The notes under the pieces: generated by a model | Seen by the model: the letters and a program-made list of their open reading frames with translations, nothing else | Told to the model about the DNA's origin: nothing | Database searches by the model: none | Shown here: positions 1-7,979 of the stretch, one piece after another | Position numbering within the stretch: the stretch's first letter is position 1 | Layout: every line of letters starts with the position of its first letter | Source: Planococcus sp. PAMC 21323 | GTDB taxonomy: Bacteria; Bacillota; Bacilli; Bacillales_A; Planococcaceae | Direction of reading: 5' to 3' | Assembly (NCBI RefSeq): GCF_000785555.1 | Contig: NZ_CP009129.1 | Location: 1,736,001 to 1,800,000 of the forward strand | DNA length: 64,000 nucleotides | Program-made: the position numbers and the translations under genes

Positions 1-483
1 GCTATCCGCCGGATCATCAGTTGTGCAGATGACTTTCACATTGCTGCTTTGAATAAGTTTACGTGCTGAAAAATTATCTGATTGAACAATCTGATTTAAC
101 TTCTCCCAAAGTTCTTCCCAGTTTTCCTCTTTAATCGCATCATCATAACCAAAATACTTTTTCAGTTCTAAATGTGACCAGTGATATAATGGATTGCCCA
201 TTGTATAGGGAACTGTTCGGATCCAGGCATGAAACTTCTCTTTATCCCCTGCATTCCCTGTAATCAACTTCTCGTCAATTCCGAATGCACGCATGGCTCT
301 CCATTTGTAATGGTCACCTTTTAGCCAGACTTCAGTAATATTTTCAAAGCGATGATCTTCGGCAATCTGCTGAGGGCTTAAATGACAATGAAAATCATAT
401 AATGGCATATCCTTGGCATGCTGATGATATAAAATTTTAGCACTTTCTGTATTGAGTAAAAAGTCTTCGGTTAGGAACTTCAT
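1..483 (-). CDS. uxaC: Glucuronate/galacturonate isomerase UxaC, N-terminal part
   Basis: This is the first 161 codons of uronate isomerase; the rest lies beyond the left edge. The enzyme interconverts glucuronate and fructuronate (or galacturonate and tagaturonate) in the cytoplasm. The start MKFLTEDFLL, the metal-binding HCH motif near residues 32-34 in a DFHCHLSPQ context, and the WRAMRAFGID segment are typical of the family. The start at 483 follows a GGAGGG ribosome site. It is the last gene visible in the dctP-dctQ-dctM-uxaC direction, so the transporter probably imports hexuronates. The usual family length is about 470 residues, so only a third is seen. Confidence 0.93.
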   Translation of the reverse strand, partial: MKFLTEDFLLNTESAKILYHQHAKDMPLYDFHCHLSPQQIAEDHRFENITEVWLKGDHYKWRAMRAFGIDEKLITGNAGDKEKFHAWIRTVPYTMGNPLYHWSHLELKKYFGYDDAIKEENWEELWEKLNQIVQSDNFSARKLIQSSNVKVICTTDDPADS

Positions 484-512
484 TGAAAACCCTCCATTTT
501 TCTTCTCTTCCT

Positions 513-1793
513 TTATTCAATCAATAAATCAGGCAATAATAAGACTAGTCCTGGAATATAGGCTACAAGCAATAGCACAACAACCATAATGCCATAAAAT
601 GGCAATAACGCTTTTGACGTTTTTTCGATAGAAATTCGTCCAATGGCGGAGCCGACAAATAGCACGGTTCCTACTGGCGGAGTAATCAGCCCGATAGCTA
701 GACATAAGATAAGCAAAACACCGAAATGCACAGGATCCATACCGGCTGTGATTGCGACCGGCAATAAGATTGGAGTCGCGATTAAGATAAGCGGGGCCAT
801 ATCCATGACTGTACCAAGTGCTAATAAAATAATCATAATAAATAAGATTGTAATAAAATTATTCGGCGAAATACTGATTAAAGCCTCAGCAACCATCACC
901 GGTACTTTTAATAACGCTAGAAGCCAACCGAAGGAAGACGAAGCTGCAATCAAAAACATAACCATCGCAAGTGTCTTAAAGGTCCGCTGAAGTATGACGC
1001 CCATACGTATGATCGAAATATCTCGATAAACAAAAAAAGTAATGATAAATGCATAAAGCGTTCCGATTGCTGCAGATTCAGTTGCCGTAAAAATCCCACT
1101 TACAATTCCGCCGATAATAATGACAGCTGTCAGCAAGCCTAACAACCCTTCCCATACAATACGTGGGATGTCTTTATTCTGAACAACCTCACCTTTAGGA
1201 TGATTTTGTTTAATAGCCATTACATAAGCGAAGACCATAAGTGAAAATCCTAATAATAGTCCTGGTAAAAGCCCCCCCATAAAAAGAGCACCGACCGAAA
1301 CACCACCTGCTGCCGTCGAATAGATAATCATATTATGGCTCGGAGGAATTAAGACACCTTGAGCTGCACTCGAAACTGTTACTGCTGTAGCATATTCAGC
1401 TTTATATCCTTGTTTTTTCATCATCGGTATCATTACAGCTCCAACAGAAGATGTATCCGCTACTGCAGAACCTGAAATACCACCGAAAAACGTACTTGCT
1501 AAAATATTGACCAGTGCTAAACCGCCGCGAATACGACCAATAATAACATTCGACAAATTGATCAATCGACGAGAAATCCCGCCTTCATTCATAATTTCTC
1601 CTGCTAATATGAAAAATGGGATGGCCAATAGAGAGAAGGAATTTAACCCGCCGACCATACGCTGTAAAATCGCAGCCTGCTCAATTTCCATATATATACC
1701 TGTTAATAAAGACGATATAATGAGCGTCAACGCAATCGGAACTCTTAGAACGAGCATTACTAAAAAGCTCCCCATTAAAATTATTACTTCCAT
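513..1793 (-). CDS. dctM: TRAP transporter large membrane subunit, DctM family
   Basis: This is the large, ion-coupled membrane subunit of a tripartite (TRAP) uptake system. The protein of about 426 residues is almost wholly hydrophobic, with many membrane helices, and carries the family features GGISGSAVADTSSVG and GLITPPVGTVLF. I take the ATG at 1793 as the start, because GAGGAG lies about 8 bases upstream; an in-frame GTG at 1811 would put that ribosome site inside the gene. It follows dctQ by 7 bases and precedes uxaC by about 30 bases, so it is in the same operon. The cargo is inferred to be a hexuronate from the neighbour. Confidence 0.93.
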   Translation of the reverse strand: MEVIILMGSFLVMLVLRVPIALTLIISSLLTGIYMEIEQAAILQRMVGGLNSFSLLAIPFFILAGEIMNEGGISRRLINLSNVIIGRIRGGLALVNILASTFFGGISGSAVADTSSVGAVMIPMMKKQGYKAEYATAVTVSSAAQGVLIPPSHNMIIYSTAAGGVSVGALFMGGLLPGLLLGFSLMVFAYVMAIKQNHPKGEVVQNKDIPRIVWEGLLGLLTAVIIIGGIVSGIFTATESAAIGTLYAFIITFFVYRDISIIRMGVILQRTFKTLAMVMFLIAASSSFGWLLALLKVPVMVAEALISISPNNFITILFIMIILLALGTVMDMAPLILIATPILLPVAITAGMDPVHFGVLLILCLAIGLITPPVGTVLFVGSAIGRISIEKTSKALLPFYGIMVVVLLLVAYIPGLVLLLPDLLIE

Positions 1794-1800
1794 TACTTTT

Positions 1801-2298
1801 TCACTCCTCACTTACCTCGTCCATAGTTTGATGCAACCCTTTTTTAAACAATAGTTCCACTCCGTAAAAAGTGACGAAGAAACCTGAAACTGGTACTGCT
1901 GCATAAAGAAAGCTTGATGGAACTCCCAATCCAGATATGCCGGATCCGCCCATTAAAGTAGTAAAGAGCCATCCGTAATACATCATTAACAACCCAAATC
2001 CAATAATCAGAATTTTTGTCGCATAATCGATGATATCTTGAATTTTCTCTGGAAATATATTGACGATTAGCCCTACACCAATATGTAGTCTTTCTTTAAA
2101 TCCATAAGCGATGCCCAGAAAACTAACCCAGACAAATAGTAGATTTGCCAATGGCGTTGCCCAGGCAGGTGTATCATGCAGAACCTGTCGAGCAAACACC
2201 TGATAAATGATGGCGATGACCATTATTGTAAGCAGCGTCAGCGATGAGACAAGCAAGAGCCAGTCTATACTCTTTTTTGCCGTTTTTAAAATTTTCAA
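1801..2298 (-). CDS. dctQ: TRAP transporter small membrane subunit, DctQ family
   Basis: This is the small membrane subunit, which joins the binding protein system to DctM. It has four predicted membrane helices, including a WLLLVSSLTLLTIMVIAIIY segment and a PLANLLFVWVSFLGIAYGF segment typical of DctQ. The likely start is a TTG at 2298, about 7 bases after AGGAGG; the open frame continues upstream to 2346 but that stretch contains the ribosome site itself. The protein is about 165 residues, a normal DctQ length. It sits between dctP and dctM in one operon. Confidence 0.88.
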   Translation of the reverse strand: MKILKTAKKSIDWLLLVSSLTLLTIMVIAIIYQVFARQVLHDTPAWATPLANLLFVWVSFLGIAYGFKERLHIGVGLIVNIFPEKIQDIIDYATKILIIGFGLLMMYYGWLFTTLMGGSGISGLGVPSSFLYAAVPVSGFFVTFYGVELLFKKGLHQTMDEVSEE

Positions 2299-2367
2299 TA
2301 TATAACCTCCTAAAAAAAGAAAAGTGAGTTTCCTCACTCTTCTCATTCATATTTATTTGGATGTTAA

Positions 2368-3354
2368 TTATTCGGATAATTTTTCGATCCATTCACTGAA
2401 CTCTTTACCATATTTATCGTACACAGGTTGAACAGCCTCTCTCCAAACAGAAAGGTCTTCCACTTCTATAAGCTGACTTCCTGCTTCTTCAACTGTAGTA
2501 CGAGCTTCATTAGTCAGTTCAGCCCATGTTTCGCGTTGAACATCTACTGATTCAAGTGCAGCTTCTTGGAAAGCGACTTTATCTTCATCACTCAAGCTGC
2601 CCCAAAGTTTCTCTGAAGCTAATAATACCTCTGGAACTCCCTGATAACCATTAACTGTAAAGTATTCCGCTATTTCATAATGATTGGAAGTGAAATAACT
2701 TGGTAAGTTGTTTTCAGCTCCATCGATTACACCTGTTTGAAGTGCAGAGTATACTTCGCTGTATTCCATCGGAGTAGCTGATGCACCTAGTGCTTCAATA
2801 ATATCAATTGCGAGATCCGAGTTTTGTACACGAATTTGAAGCCCTTCCATATCTGAAGGAGTTTCAATCGGTTTTACTGAGTTATAAAAACTACGTTCAC
2901 CTGAATCATAGAAGGCTAAACCATAGATGTTCGATCCCTCAAAAGTGTCTAGCAATTCACGTCCAACTTCACCATTTAGTTTTTCCCACTTTTTAGTATC
3001 GTCTTCAAAAAGGTAAGGCATGGATAAAACACCCAATGAATCGTTAAATTCGCTTAACGGTACTGCATTCACCCGAGTAAGGTCCATAGAACCAAGTTGA
3101 ATCTGTTCAATAATTTCTGTTTCTTCACCCAGCTGACCACCTGCATAAACTTCAATTTCATATCGACCATCTGTCTTTTCTTTAACTAAACGCGCAAATT
3201 CTTTTGCTCCCACAGTGGTTGGATAATCTTCTGGTTGGTTTTCCGCTAAACGTAGTGTAGTTGTTTCTTCTGATCCACCCTCATCGCTGCATGCCCCTAA
3301 AAGTAATACTGAAGCCATTAATGGTGCTGCCATGTAACCGAATTTCTTATTCAT
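2368..3354 (-). CDS. dctP: TRAP transporter substrate-binding lipoprotein, DctP family
   Basis: This is the extracytoplasmic solute receptor of the TRAP system, anchored as a lipoprotein. The N-terminus has a lipobox (VLLLGAC) before an acidic linker. The body carries the DctP/UxuP-type core, with EFARLVKEKTDGRYEI, the QLGEETEIIEQIQLGSMD segment, and a region around GLQIRVQNSDL with a conserved arginine that usually contacts the carboxylate of the substrate. The second ATG, at 3354, has the better distance from GGAGG; the first ATG is at 3360. It is the first gene of the operon, behind a cre-like site and a LacI-type operator. Confidence 0.93.
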   Translation of the reverse strand: MNKKFGYMAAPLMASVLLLGACSDEGGSEETTTLRLAENQPEDYPTTVGAKEFARLVKEKTDGRYEIEVYAGGQLGEETEIIEQIQLGSMDLTRVNAVPLSEFNDSLGVLSMPYLFEDDTKKWEKLNGEVGRELLDTFEGSNIYGLAFYDSGERSFYNSVKPIETPSDMEGLQIRVQNSDLAIDIIEALGASATPMEYSEVYSALQTGVIDGAENNLPSYFTSNHYEIAEYFTVNGYQGVPEVLLASEKLWGSLSDEDKVAFQEAALESVDVQRETWAELTNEARTTVEEAGSQLIEVEDLSVWREAVQPVYDKYGKEFSEWIEKLSE

Positions 3355-3425
3355 TGTCATTTTCCTCCTTCTCCTAATTAGATTAAAGTATTTTTACTGT
3401 GCCCACTTTTTCGAAAATAGCTTAC

Positions 3426-3464
3426 AAAATAGACTAACTACCACGAATCTAGCAAGCGCTTTCA
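3426..3464 (-). promoter_or_regulatory. Candidate dctP promoter overlapped by a cre-like site
   Basis: On the minus strand a TTGCTA hexamer (3450-3455) and TATTTT (3426-3431) are 18 bases apart, upstream of dctP. The -35 box overlaps a catabolite-response-like sequence TGAAAGCGCTTGCT (3451-3464), which matches the CcpA consensus at 12 of 14 positions. CcpA binding here would block transcription when glucose is present, which suits a hexuronate operon. The promoter hexamers are weak matches and the call is inferred. Confidence 0.6.
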
Positions 3465-3511
3465 TTTTGTTCCTAAAAAAAAGAAATTTAAAAACTGAGT
3501 TAATTTTCGAA

Positions 3512-3529
3512 AATAACAACGTTGTTATT
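3512..3529. promoter_or_regulatory. LacI-type operator upstream of dctP
   Basis: A perfect 18-bp palindrome (AATAACAACGTTGTTATT) with the central CG typical of LacI-family operators. It shares its 12-bp core AACAACGTTGTT with a second copy at 3659-3670 in front of the regulator gene. It lies about 60 bases upstream of the candidate dctP promoter. Confidence 0.78.
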
Positions 3530-3658
3530 ATGTTTTTATATTAATGGAAATAATTATTTTTAGCAAGCATATTTTTTGAATTTTTTATTATTTTATTTAA
3601 TTTATTGGAATATTAACATAATTCGGTCGAATATTTAGATCTTTGGACAAGTTTATAT

Positions 3659-3692
3659 AACAACGTTGTTTTGTTTTGATATCATGTATAAT
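3659..3692 (+). promoter_or_regulatory. Promoter of the LacI-family gene with overlapping operator
   Basis: A consensus TATAAT (3687-3692) precedes the regulator gene. The expected -35 region (about 3664-3671) lies inside the palindrome AACAACGTTGTT (3659-3670), the same core as at 3512-3529. A repressor bound here would cover the -35 element, so the gene probably represses itself. Confidence 0.7.
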
Positions 3693-3728
3693 AGAATTTA
3701 AATTATAAAGAATAACGGAGGATTTATT

Positions 3729-4724
3729 ATGACAACGACAATCAAGGATATAGCACGTGTTGCTGGCGTTAGCTATTCTACGGTATCCAAAGCATTAAAT
3801 GACAGTCCTCTTGTAAAGCCCAACACAAAACAAAAAATTTTAAAAATTGCTAAAGAAATGGGCTATGAACCGAATTATGCTGCTCAGCGGCTGGTTAAAA
3901 AAGAGTCCAAGGTTATCGGATTAATCTGGCCCACATTAGAGCGTCTTGCACCTACCAGTTTGGTAGCCAACATAAATGAAGAAATCACCAAAAGTTCTTA
4001 TTCGATGATTTTATCCGTAAATTCTGTTCAAAGTTCCATGGAAATGTTCAAGCGTTTCCAAGTGGACGGTGTTATCTTATTTAGTGAAGGTCATAATGAA
4101 GTCGAAGATATGCTGACACTTCCTGCAGTTACTTATGGCGTTGGGAAAAACAAATCATTTCCTGTGATCGATGTAAATTATCAAGGCGCGATGAACGATG
4201 CAGTCACATACCTCTATGAGCTTGGACATCGGAATATCGCTTTTATTGGAAATCTATCTACTAATGATGAAAGACAAATCGAGAAGTCTATCGGATTTAA
4301 AAAAAGTATGAAGAAATTCGGTATTTTTCACGAAAATGGATTAATTGATACCAAAGGGCTCGGCTGGTACGATGGTTATATGGCAACCATTGAATTACTA
4401 AAATCTTCCTATAATCCTACAGCAATCATTAGTGCAAGTTATGACATAAGTGCTGGATTGGTTAGAGCTTTACGTCAGAAAAACTATATTATTCCTAAAG
4501 ACATTTCTGTCCTCAGCTACGACAATATCCCACAGATGGCAAATACGGAAATTCCATTGACTAGTGTCGGCGTACCTGTTGAAGAAATCGCTAAATGTAT
4601 GGTAGAAACACTGACTCGCTATATCAAAGATCCTGATTCAGTTCCGGCGGTTCAAACTCTGACTCCGGTCATTTCAGAAAGAAGTTCTTGCGCCCATGCG
4701 GGAACTCCATTAATAAACGAATAG
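3729..4724 (+). CDS. LacI-family transcriptional regulator of the hexuronate operon
   Basis: This is a LacI/GalR repressor of 331 residues. Residues 4-25 (TIKDIARVAGVSYSTVSKAL) form the helix-turn-helix, followed by the hinge helix (YEPNYAAQRL) and a periplasmic-binding-protein-like effector domain that ends in the usual GVPVEEIAK...L region. The ATG at 3729 follows ACGGAGG. It is divergent from the dctPQM-uxaC operon, and two copies of a 12-bp palindrome lie in the shared 375-bp gap, so it most likely controls both units. The effector is inferred to be a hexuronate or a breakdown product. Confidence 0.9.
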   Translation: MTTTIKDIARVAGVSYSTVSKALNDSPLVKPNTKQKILKIAKEMGYEPNYAAQRLVKKESKVIGLIWPTLERLAPTSLVANINEEITKSSYSMILSVNSVQSSMEMFKRFQVDGVILFSEGHNEVEDMLTLPAVTYGVGKNKSFPVIDVNYQGAMNDAVTYLYELGHRNIAFIGNLSTNDERQIEKSIGFKKSMKKFGIFHENGLIDTKGLGWYDGYMATIELLKSSYNPTAIISASYDISAGLVRALRQKNYIIPKDISVLSYDNIPQMANTEIPLTSVGVPVEEIAKCMVETLTRYIKDPDSVPAVQTLTPVISERSSCAHAGTPLINE

Positions 4725-4764
4725 AAACAAAAAAGCTGCTAGGAAGTGACCAAGTACGGTGGTG

Positions 4765-4803
4765 CACCCCAAAAGTTAGAGTTCAAATCTAACTTTTGGG
4801 GTG
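4765..4803. mobile_element. IS3-type left end with perfect hairpin
   Basis: A perfect 16-bp inverted repeat (CACCCCAAAAGTTAGA at 4765-4780 and its complement at 4788-4803) with a 7-base loop, directly before a transposase OrfA start. The GGTGCACCCCAAAAGTTAGA form is the kind of sequence found at IS3-family left ends, where the hairpin limits read-through into the transposase. It could also act as terminator of the regulator gene just upstream. No right end is seen. Confidence 0.65.
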
Positions 4804-4810
4804 TTTTTCT

Positions 4811-4930
4811 ATGGCGAAATATAGTGAGAGTTTCAAACTGCTGTTGGTGAAGGAGTACGTGGAAAAATCTTTGGGGTATGAATATTTAGCGCGAGAATAC
4901 GGAATTCCGAGTTCTACGACCATTAAACGC
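4811..4930 (+). pseudogene. IS3-family transposase OrfA, first 40 codons only
   Basis: The first 40 codons encode the N-terminus of an IS3-type OrfA (MAKYSESFKLLLVKEYVEKS, then a helix-turn-helix ending GIPSSTTIKR). After codon 40 the similarity stops. The open frame runs on to 5104, but that stretch is an out-of-frame reading of a different gene remnant. The catalytic OrfB is absent, so the element cannot move itself. The junction suggests a deletion that joined the IS end to foreign or older DNA. Confidence 0.75.
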
Positions 4931-4931
4931 T

Positions 4932-5192
4932 GCTTATGCGCTTCAACTTGCTTTCTTAGATATTGCTATCCCATTTGCTGGATTTGCGCTAATTCTCATT
5001 TACTTTTTCAAATCCAAGGGAGGTATGACCAGTCGCCAGTTGGATATGTCGATTCAAGGACGGACGGGGATTCGAATGGAACAAGAACACTACGTGTCAG
5101 GTAGATCCTATATTTTTATCGGCTCGATCTTATATCTTATATTTATATTAGGCTTTACTTTCTTCACTTACCGAGAATACTTTATGACTTGA
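4932..5192 (+). pseudogene. C-terminal remnant of a small membrane protein
   Basis: In the frame one base on from the transposase remnant, 86 codons read through to a TGA at 5190-5192 with no start codon in place. They encode two hydrophobic segments (LAFLDIAIPFAGFALILIYF and YIFIGSILYLIFILGFTFF) around a polar loop (MTSRQLDMSIQGRTGIRMEQ). This looks like the end of a two-to-four-helix membrane protein whose 5' part was lost at the IS junction near 4931. The family is not recognised. A strong terminator follows at 5207. Confidence 0.6.
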
Positions 5193-5206
5193 TCACCGAT
5201 TGAAGA

Positions 5207-5252
5207 AAAAGAAGGATAGGAGGACTCACATTAGGGCTTCTATCCTTCTTTT
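5207..5252 (+). terminator. Intrinsic terminator after the membrane-gene remnant
   Basis: A 13-bp perfect stem (AAAAGAAGGATAG at 5207-5219 with CTATCCTTCTTTT at 5240-5252) and a 20-base loop, ending in a T run. It fits the end of the former membrane gene. Confidence 0.8.
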
Positions 5253-5471
5253 AAAATATTCTGTAAAGAACAAGAAAAATGGTAAAAAACTAGAACGACG
5301 CCTCTTTTCTGTCGAATATAAATTTGCACTGAATGCTTACGCTTTATAAGCTAGCAAAAGAGTATAGTATAAAAATAAAATTAAACCGAATATTCCGAAA
5401 CTTTAGAACGTCTCTTACGTAAGTAATGTATAGACTAAATATAAAATACTCTAAGAAAGGGGTTACGCATA

Positions 5472-5909
5472 ATGAATAAGTGGTTTTCTTTTTTATTACT
5501 CTTGTCTGTATTACTACTACTGTCAGCTTGTAACGACAATGATGAATTAGCTGGGCAAACTTTCAATGTTGCTTATACGCCAGTACTTGAAGAGGATATT
5601 GACAGTCCAAATGAGTATAGCTCTATTATGAAGTTAGAATTTGTAGACGATAGTACAATAACAAGTACTGTCTATGGAGAAGGAACCTATGAGTTAACTG
5701 ACGATGATCTTGCTTTTCGTTTTGAAAATGAAAATGAGTCTTTAGAAATAACAATTGGTATTGAAGAAAGTGACAAAGATTTTAGTGAGTATTATGCATT
5801 AATCAGCGAAATTGATTATCAAATCACTGATCCTGATAAAATAAGCCATTTCCAAGATTTGGCCTTTAAATTAGAGAAAGATAGACCAATTGAATTTATA
5901 AAAAATTGA
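5472..5909 (+). CDS. Small lipoprotein of unknown function
   Basis: A 145-residue protein with a lipoprotein signal peptide (about residues 1-19, lipobox LLSAC) and an acidic mature part with alternating beta-strand pattern (MKLEFVDDSTITSTVYGEGT, YELTDDDLAFRF). This looks like a small beta-rich extracellular domain of the kind found in many Bacillales lipoproteins. No enzymatic motif is visible. The start follows AAAGGGG. It stands alone, with a hairpin terminator at 6029. Confidence 0.8.
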   Translation: MNKWFSFLLLLSVLLLLSACNDNDELAGQTFNVAYTPVLEEDIDSPNEYSSIMKLEFVDDSTITSTVYGEGTYELTDDDLAFRFENENESLEITIGIEESDKDFSEYYALISEIDYQITDPDKISHFQDLAFKLEKDRPIEFIKN

Positions 5910-6028
5910 AGATAGCTTTTCAAAACGGAGTACAAGAATCCATTATCTAATGAGTAAATTACGTATAACAAAAAAGAGATAAAGATACCGTTGCTTTATA
6001 AACTCTAAAGTATACACTTCTAACGAAT

Positions 6029-6074
6029 AAGAGGAAGGCAGAAGCACTTGTACTTGCTTCAATCCTTCCTCTTT
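6029..6074. terminator. Bidirectional hairpin terminator
   Basis: AAGAGGAAGG (6029-6038) pairs with CCTTCCTCTT (6064-6073), and an inner GAAGCA/TGCTTC stem extends the helix. It can end the lipoprotein gene on the plus strand and the methyltransferase gene on the minus strand. On the minus strand it lies 38 bases beyond dif-like site 1. Confidence 0.75.
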
Positions 6075-6112
6075 ATTTATCTTCATTTAAATTTCTCTAC
6101 AGATGAGGAACT

Positions 6113-6140
6113 ACTTTTGATAATCCGGAATATGTAAACC
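6113..6140 (+). repeat. dif-like site 1
   Basis: A 28-bp site in the 11-6-11 layout: left arm ACTTTTGATAA, spacer TCCGGA, right arm ATATGTAAACC. The right arm differs by two bases from that of a Firmicute dif site (TTATGTAAACT). It matches sites 2-4 at 10-11 of 11 right-arm positions. It lies between the stop of the methyltransferase gene and its hairpin. Confidence 0.65.
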
Positions 6141-6212
6141 TTTTTTGATAATCTGATTGCTTCAAAAAAGCTTGATCCTATCTGCGGTTTTTAAAAAAAT
6201 GTTGGCTATTGA

Positions 6213-6842
6213 CTAAAGATTCTTTGTACCGGAGACTGCCACCGTATGAAACCCTCTTGAATTTGGACCCTCTACGAATGCTACGTCAAAAAATCCATTG
6301 TCTTTCATAAGCGGAATTAACTGATTATCGATTAAGCTAGTTATTCCATCCCACTTTTCCTCATTCTTCCCATTACAAAGCGTAATTATACAATCACCGC
6401 CAGGTTTTAAGACCCTAAATATTTCTTTTATTGTAGCATGTAAGTCATCCCAAAAATATATGGTATGAATACTGAATACTTTTTCAAATTGATCGTCTCT
6501 ACAAGGCAGACTTTTCACATTTCCTTGTATCAATTTCGCTTTTTTATCTTGCATTGCTTTTTTGTTTCTAATCGTAGCTGACCGAATAACAGCAAGAGAA
6601 AGATCCAGACCTACTATTTCTTTGACCACATTTTTTTCTAAAATAAGTTTCATTGCGTAACCTGAACCACATCCAAGCTCCAATACACTTTCCCCTGGTT
6701 GCAGATTTAGTAATTCAATCGTCCATAGTGTTTCATGTTTATGTTGCCGTACCATCTTTTCGCCAATATAGGTCCCAATTAAGCCCTTTGGCGTCCTGTA
6801 CTGGTTATCAATAAACTCTTTAACTTTACTTTTCAGTTCCAT
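6213..6842 (-). CDS. Class I SAM-dependent methyltransferase
   Basis: A 209-residue methyltransferase of unknown substrate. Motif I is VLELGCGSGY at about residues 53-62, followed by the acidic residue of motif II in IVGLDLS, then the NVKSLPCRDDQFEKVFSIHT region and a FRVLKPGGDCIITL strand. The fold is the UbiE/Methyltransf_11 type, which acts on small molecules. The ATG follows AAGGCGG. The gene is alone between dif-like sites 1 and 2, so it can be seen as a one-gene cassette. Confidence 0.85.
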   Translation of the reverse strand: MELKSKVKEFIDNQYRTPKGLIGTYIGEKMVRQHKHETLWTIELLNLQPGESVLELGCGSGYAMKLILEKNVVKEIVGLDLSLAVIRSATIRNKKAMQDKKAKLIQGNVKSLPCRDDQFEKVFSIHTIYFWDDLHATIKEIFRVLKPGGDCIITLCNGKNEEKWDGITSLIDNQLIPLMKDNGFFDVAFVEGPNSRGFHTVAVSGTKNL

Positions 6843-6942
6843 AATTCACCGCCTTTTTTATGTAAGTTCACTATCTACTTAATTCTCTAGAGGAAGAATA
6901 AACTCCTGCTTCACTCCTCTGCTAAAAAGTATGCAGAATAAT

Positions 6943-6970
6943 CGTTCGTAAAATAGGAGTATCATGAACA
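6943..6970. repeat. CGTTCGTAAA-type element, degenerate copy
   Basis: A 28-bp stretch that starts CGTTCGTAAAA and ends ATGAACA. It is the same length as, and matches both ends of, the copy at 15919-15946. Only the outer GTTC/GAAC pairs are kept here. It lies just before a hairpin and dif-like site 2. Confidence 0.45.
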
Positions 6971-6972
6971 GT

Positions 6973-7014
6973 AAGGAGAAAAGATGCGCTACGTACAGCC
7001 TCTTCTCTCCTTTT
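6973..7014. terminator. Hairpin next to dif-like site 2
   Basis: AAGGAGAAAAGA (6973-6984) pairs with TCTTCTCTCCTT (7001-7012) with one mismatch, followed by T residues on the plus strand. On the minus strand it comes 13 bases after dif-like site 2, downstream of the gene at 7165. Confidence 0.6.
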
Positions 7015-7025
7015 CGCAATAAGTA

Positions 7026-7053
7026 GCTTCCGATAATGTGTCATATGTAAACT
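7026..7053 (+). repeat. dif-like site 2
   Basis: Left arm GCTTCCGATAA, spacer TGTGTC, right arm ATATGTAAACT. Compared with the B. subtilis-type dif arms (ACTTCCTAGAA and TTATGTAAACT), most positions agree, with the exact 28-bp length. Both arms are identical to those of site 3 while the spacer differs. It lies 111 bases after the stop of the 7165 gene. Confidence 0.8.
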
Positions 7054-7164
7054 GAGTAACTGATCAAAACTCTCTTCTATTCCATTCACACAAGATATTC
7101 TACGCTCTTCATATCAAGGGTTTTAATTTCCCTTAAACGATTACCTGACAGCAATTTGAAATTA

Positions 7165-7887
7165 TTATCTATATCGCTCATCGAATTTCTGCCAAATTTC
7201 ATAACTCTTTTCACTTGAATTATATTTAGTTATTTGTGAATTAAATAGGATCTGAGAAGTACTTGGATCAATTATTTTTAATACATCGGAACTAAAAGGA
7301 TCTTTGTGTATTCTGGGTGGATGTTTTATTGACTCGTCTAATCTATTCATTGTTACACCACTAAATCGAATTTGAAAATCTTGTTTAAATTCCTCTATGG
7401 AGAATTTACGAATTGGATTATATATTCCTATAATCCCTCTAGGTGTACTGCCATGAATAAGAATAAACTTCCCAGCTATCGCTTGCCATGAGATCGTTTC
7501 ATCTTTAATAAATTTAATTTCAAATATAGGAACATTAGTTTCTTGAAACATTTCTTTATTTACGATAATTATAGGATCGAGCGCTACCTTTTGAATCACG
7601 GAAAATAGTCTACTACGTCTATAAATCTCATAATGACAAACGTTATTATTATCTATCTCAAGCACCTTACTCATTTGTTCATTGCTAATGCCCCAGTAGC
7701 CATGATTAGATTCGTAATCTATATCTATTAATTTCGCAAAAGGATTATCAATTAATTTTTCATCTTCAAATTGAATGATATCATTTAGTATATTATTTCC
7801 AGAAGTCATATTTATTTTGTCTGCAACATGCGCCTCCAGGTTTTCCTTAGTAAAATCAAATAGTAAAGCCTTAATCGTATCTTTCAT
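7165..7887 (-). CDS. Unrecognised protein, third gene of a three-gene cassette
   Basis: A soluble protein of about 240 residues that I do not recognise. I choose the ATG at 7887 (MKDTIKALLFDF) because GGAGG lies 8 bases upstream; a further ATG at 7902 overlaps that site. It has mixed alpha/beta character, with a strand-rich centre (FILIHGSTPRGIIGIYN) and a conserved-looking PPRIHKDPF segment near the end. There is no signal peptide or membrane segment. It is co-oriented with two genes upstream, 92 and 200-odd bases apart in the chain, between dif-like sites 2 and 3. Confidence 0.75.
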   Translation of the reverse strand: MKDTIKALLFDFTKENLEAHVADKINMTSGNNILNDIIQFEDEKLIDNPFAKLIDIDYESNHGYWGISNEQMSKVLEIDNNNVCHYEIYRRSRLFSVIQKVALDPIIIVNKEMFQETNVPIFEIKFIKDETISWQAIAGKFILIHGSTPRGIIGIYNPIRKFSIEEFKQDFQIRFSGVTMNRLDESIKHPPRIHKDPFSSDVLKIIDPSTSQILFNSQITKYNSSEKSYEIWQKFDERYR

Positions 7888-7979
7888 ATTGAAAACCTCC
7901 ATCTATACATTTGAAAACCTAAGCCACTAGAAAAAAGTAGTCGTAAACACTAGTGATAAGTATTTTTTATTTACATTTC

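Noticed and set aside
4796-5104. Apparent 102-codon gene starting inside the IS3 left-end hairpin
   Set aside because: Only the first 40 codons after 4811 match a transposase. The rest is an out-of-frame reading of a membrane-gene remnant whose correct frame ends at 5192.
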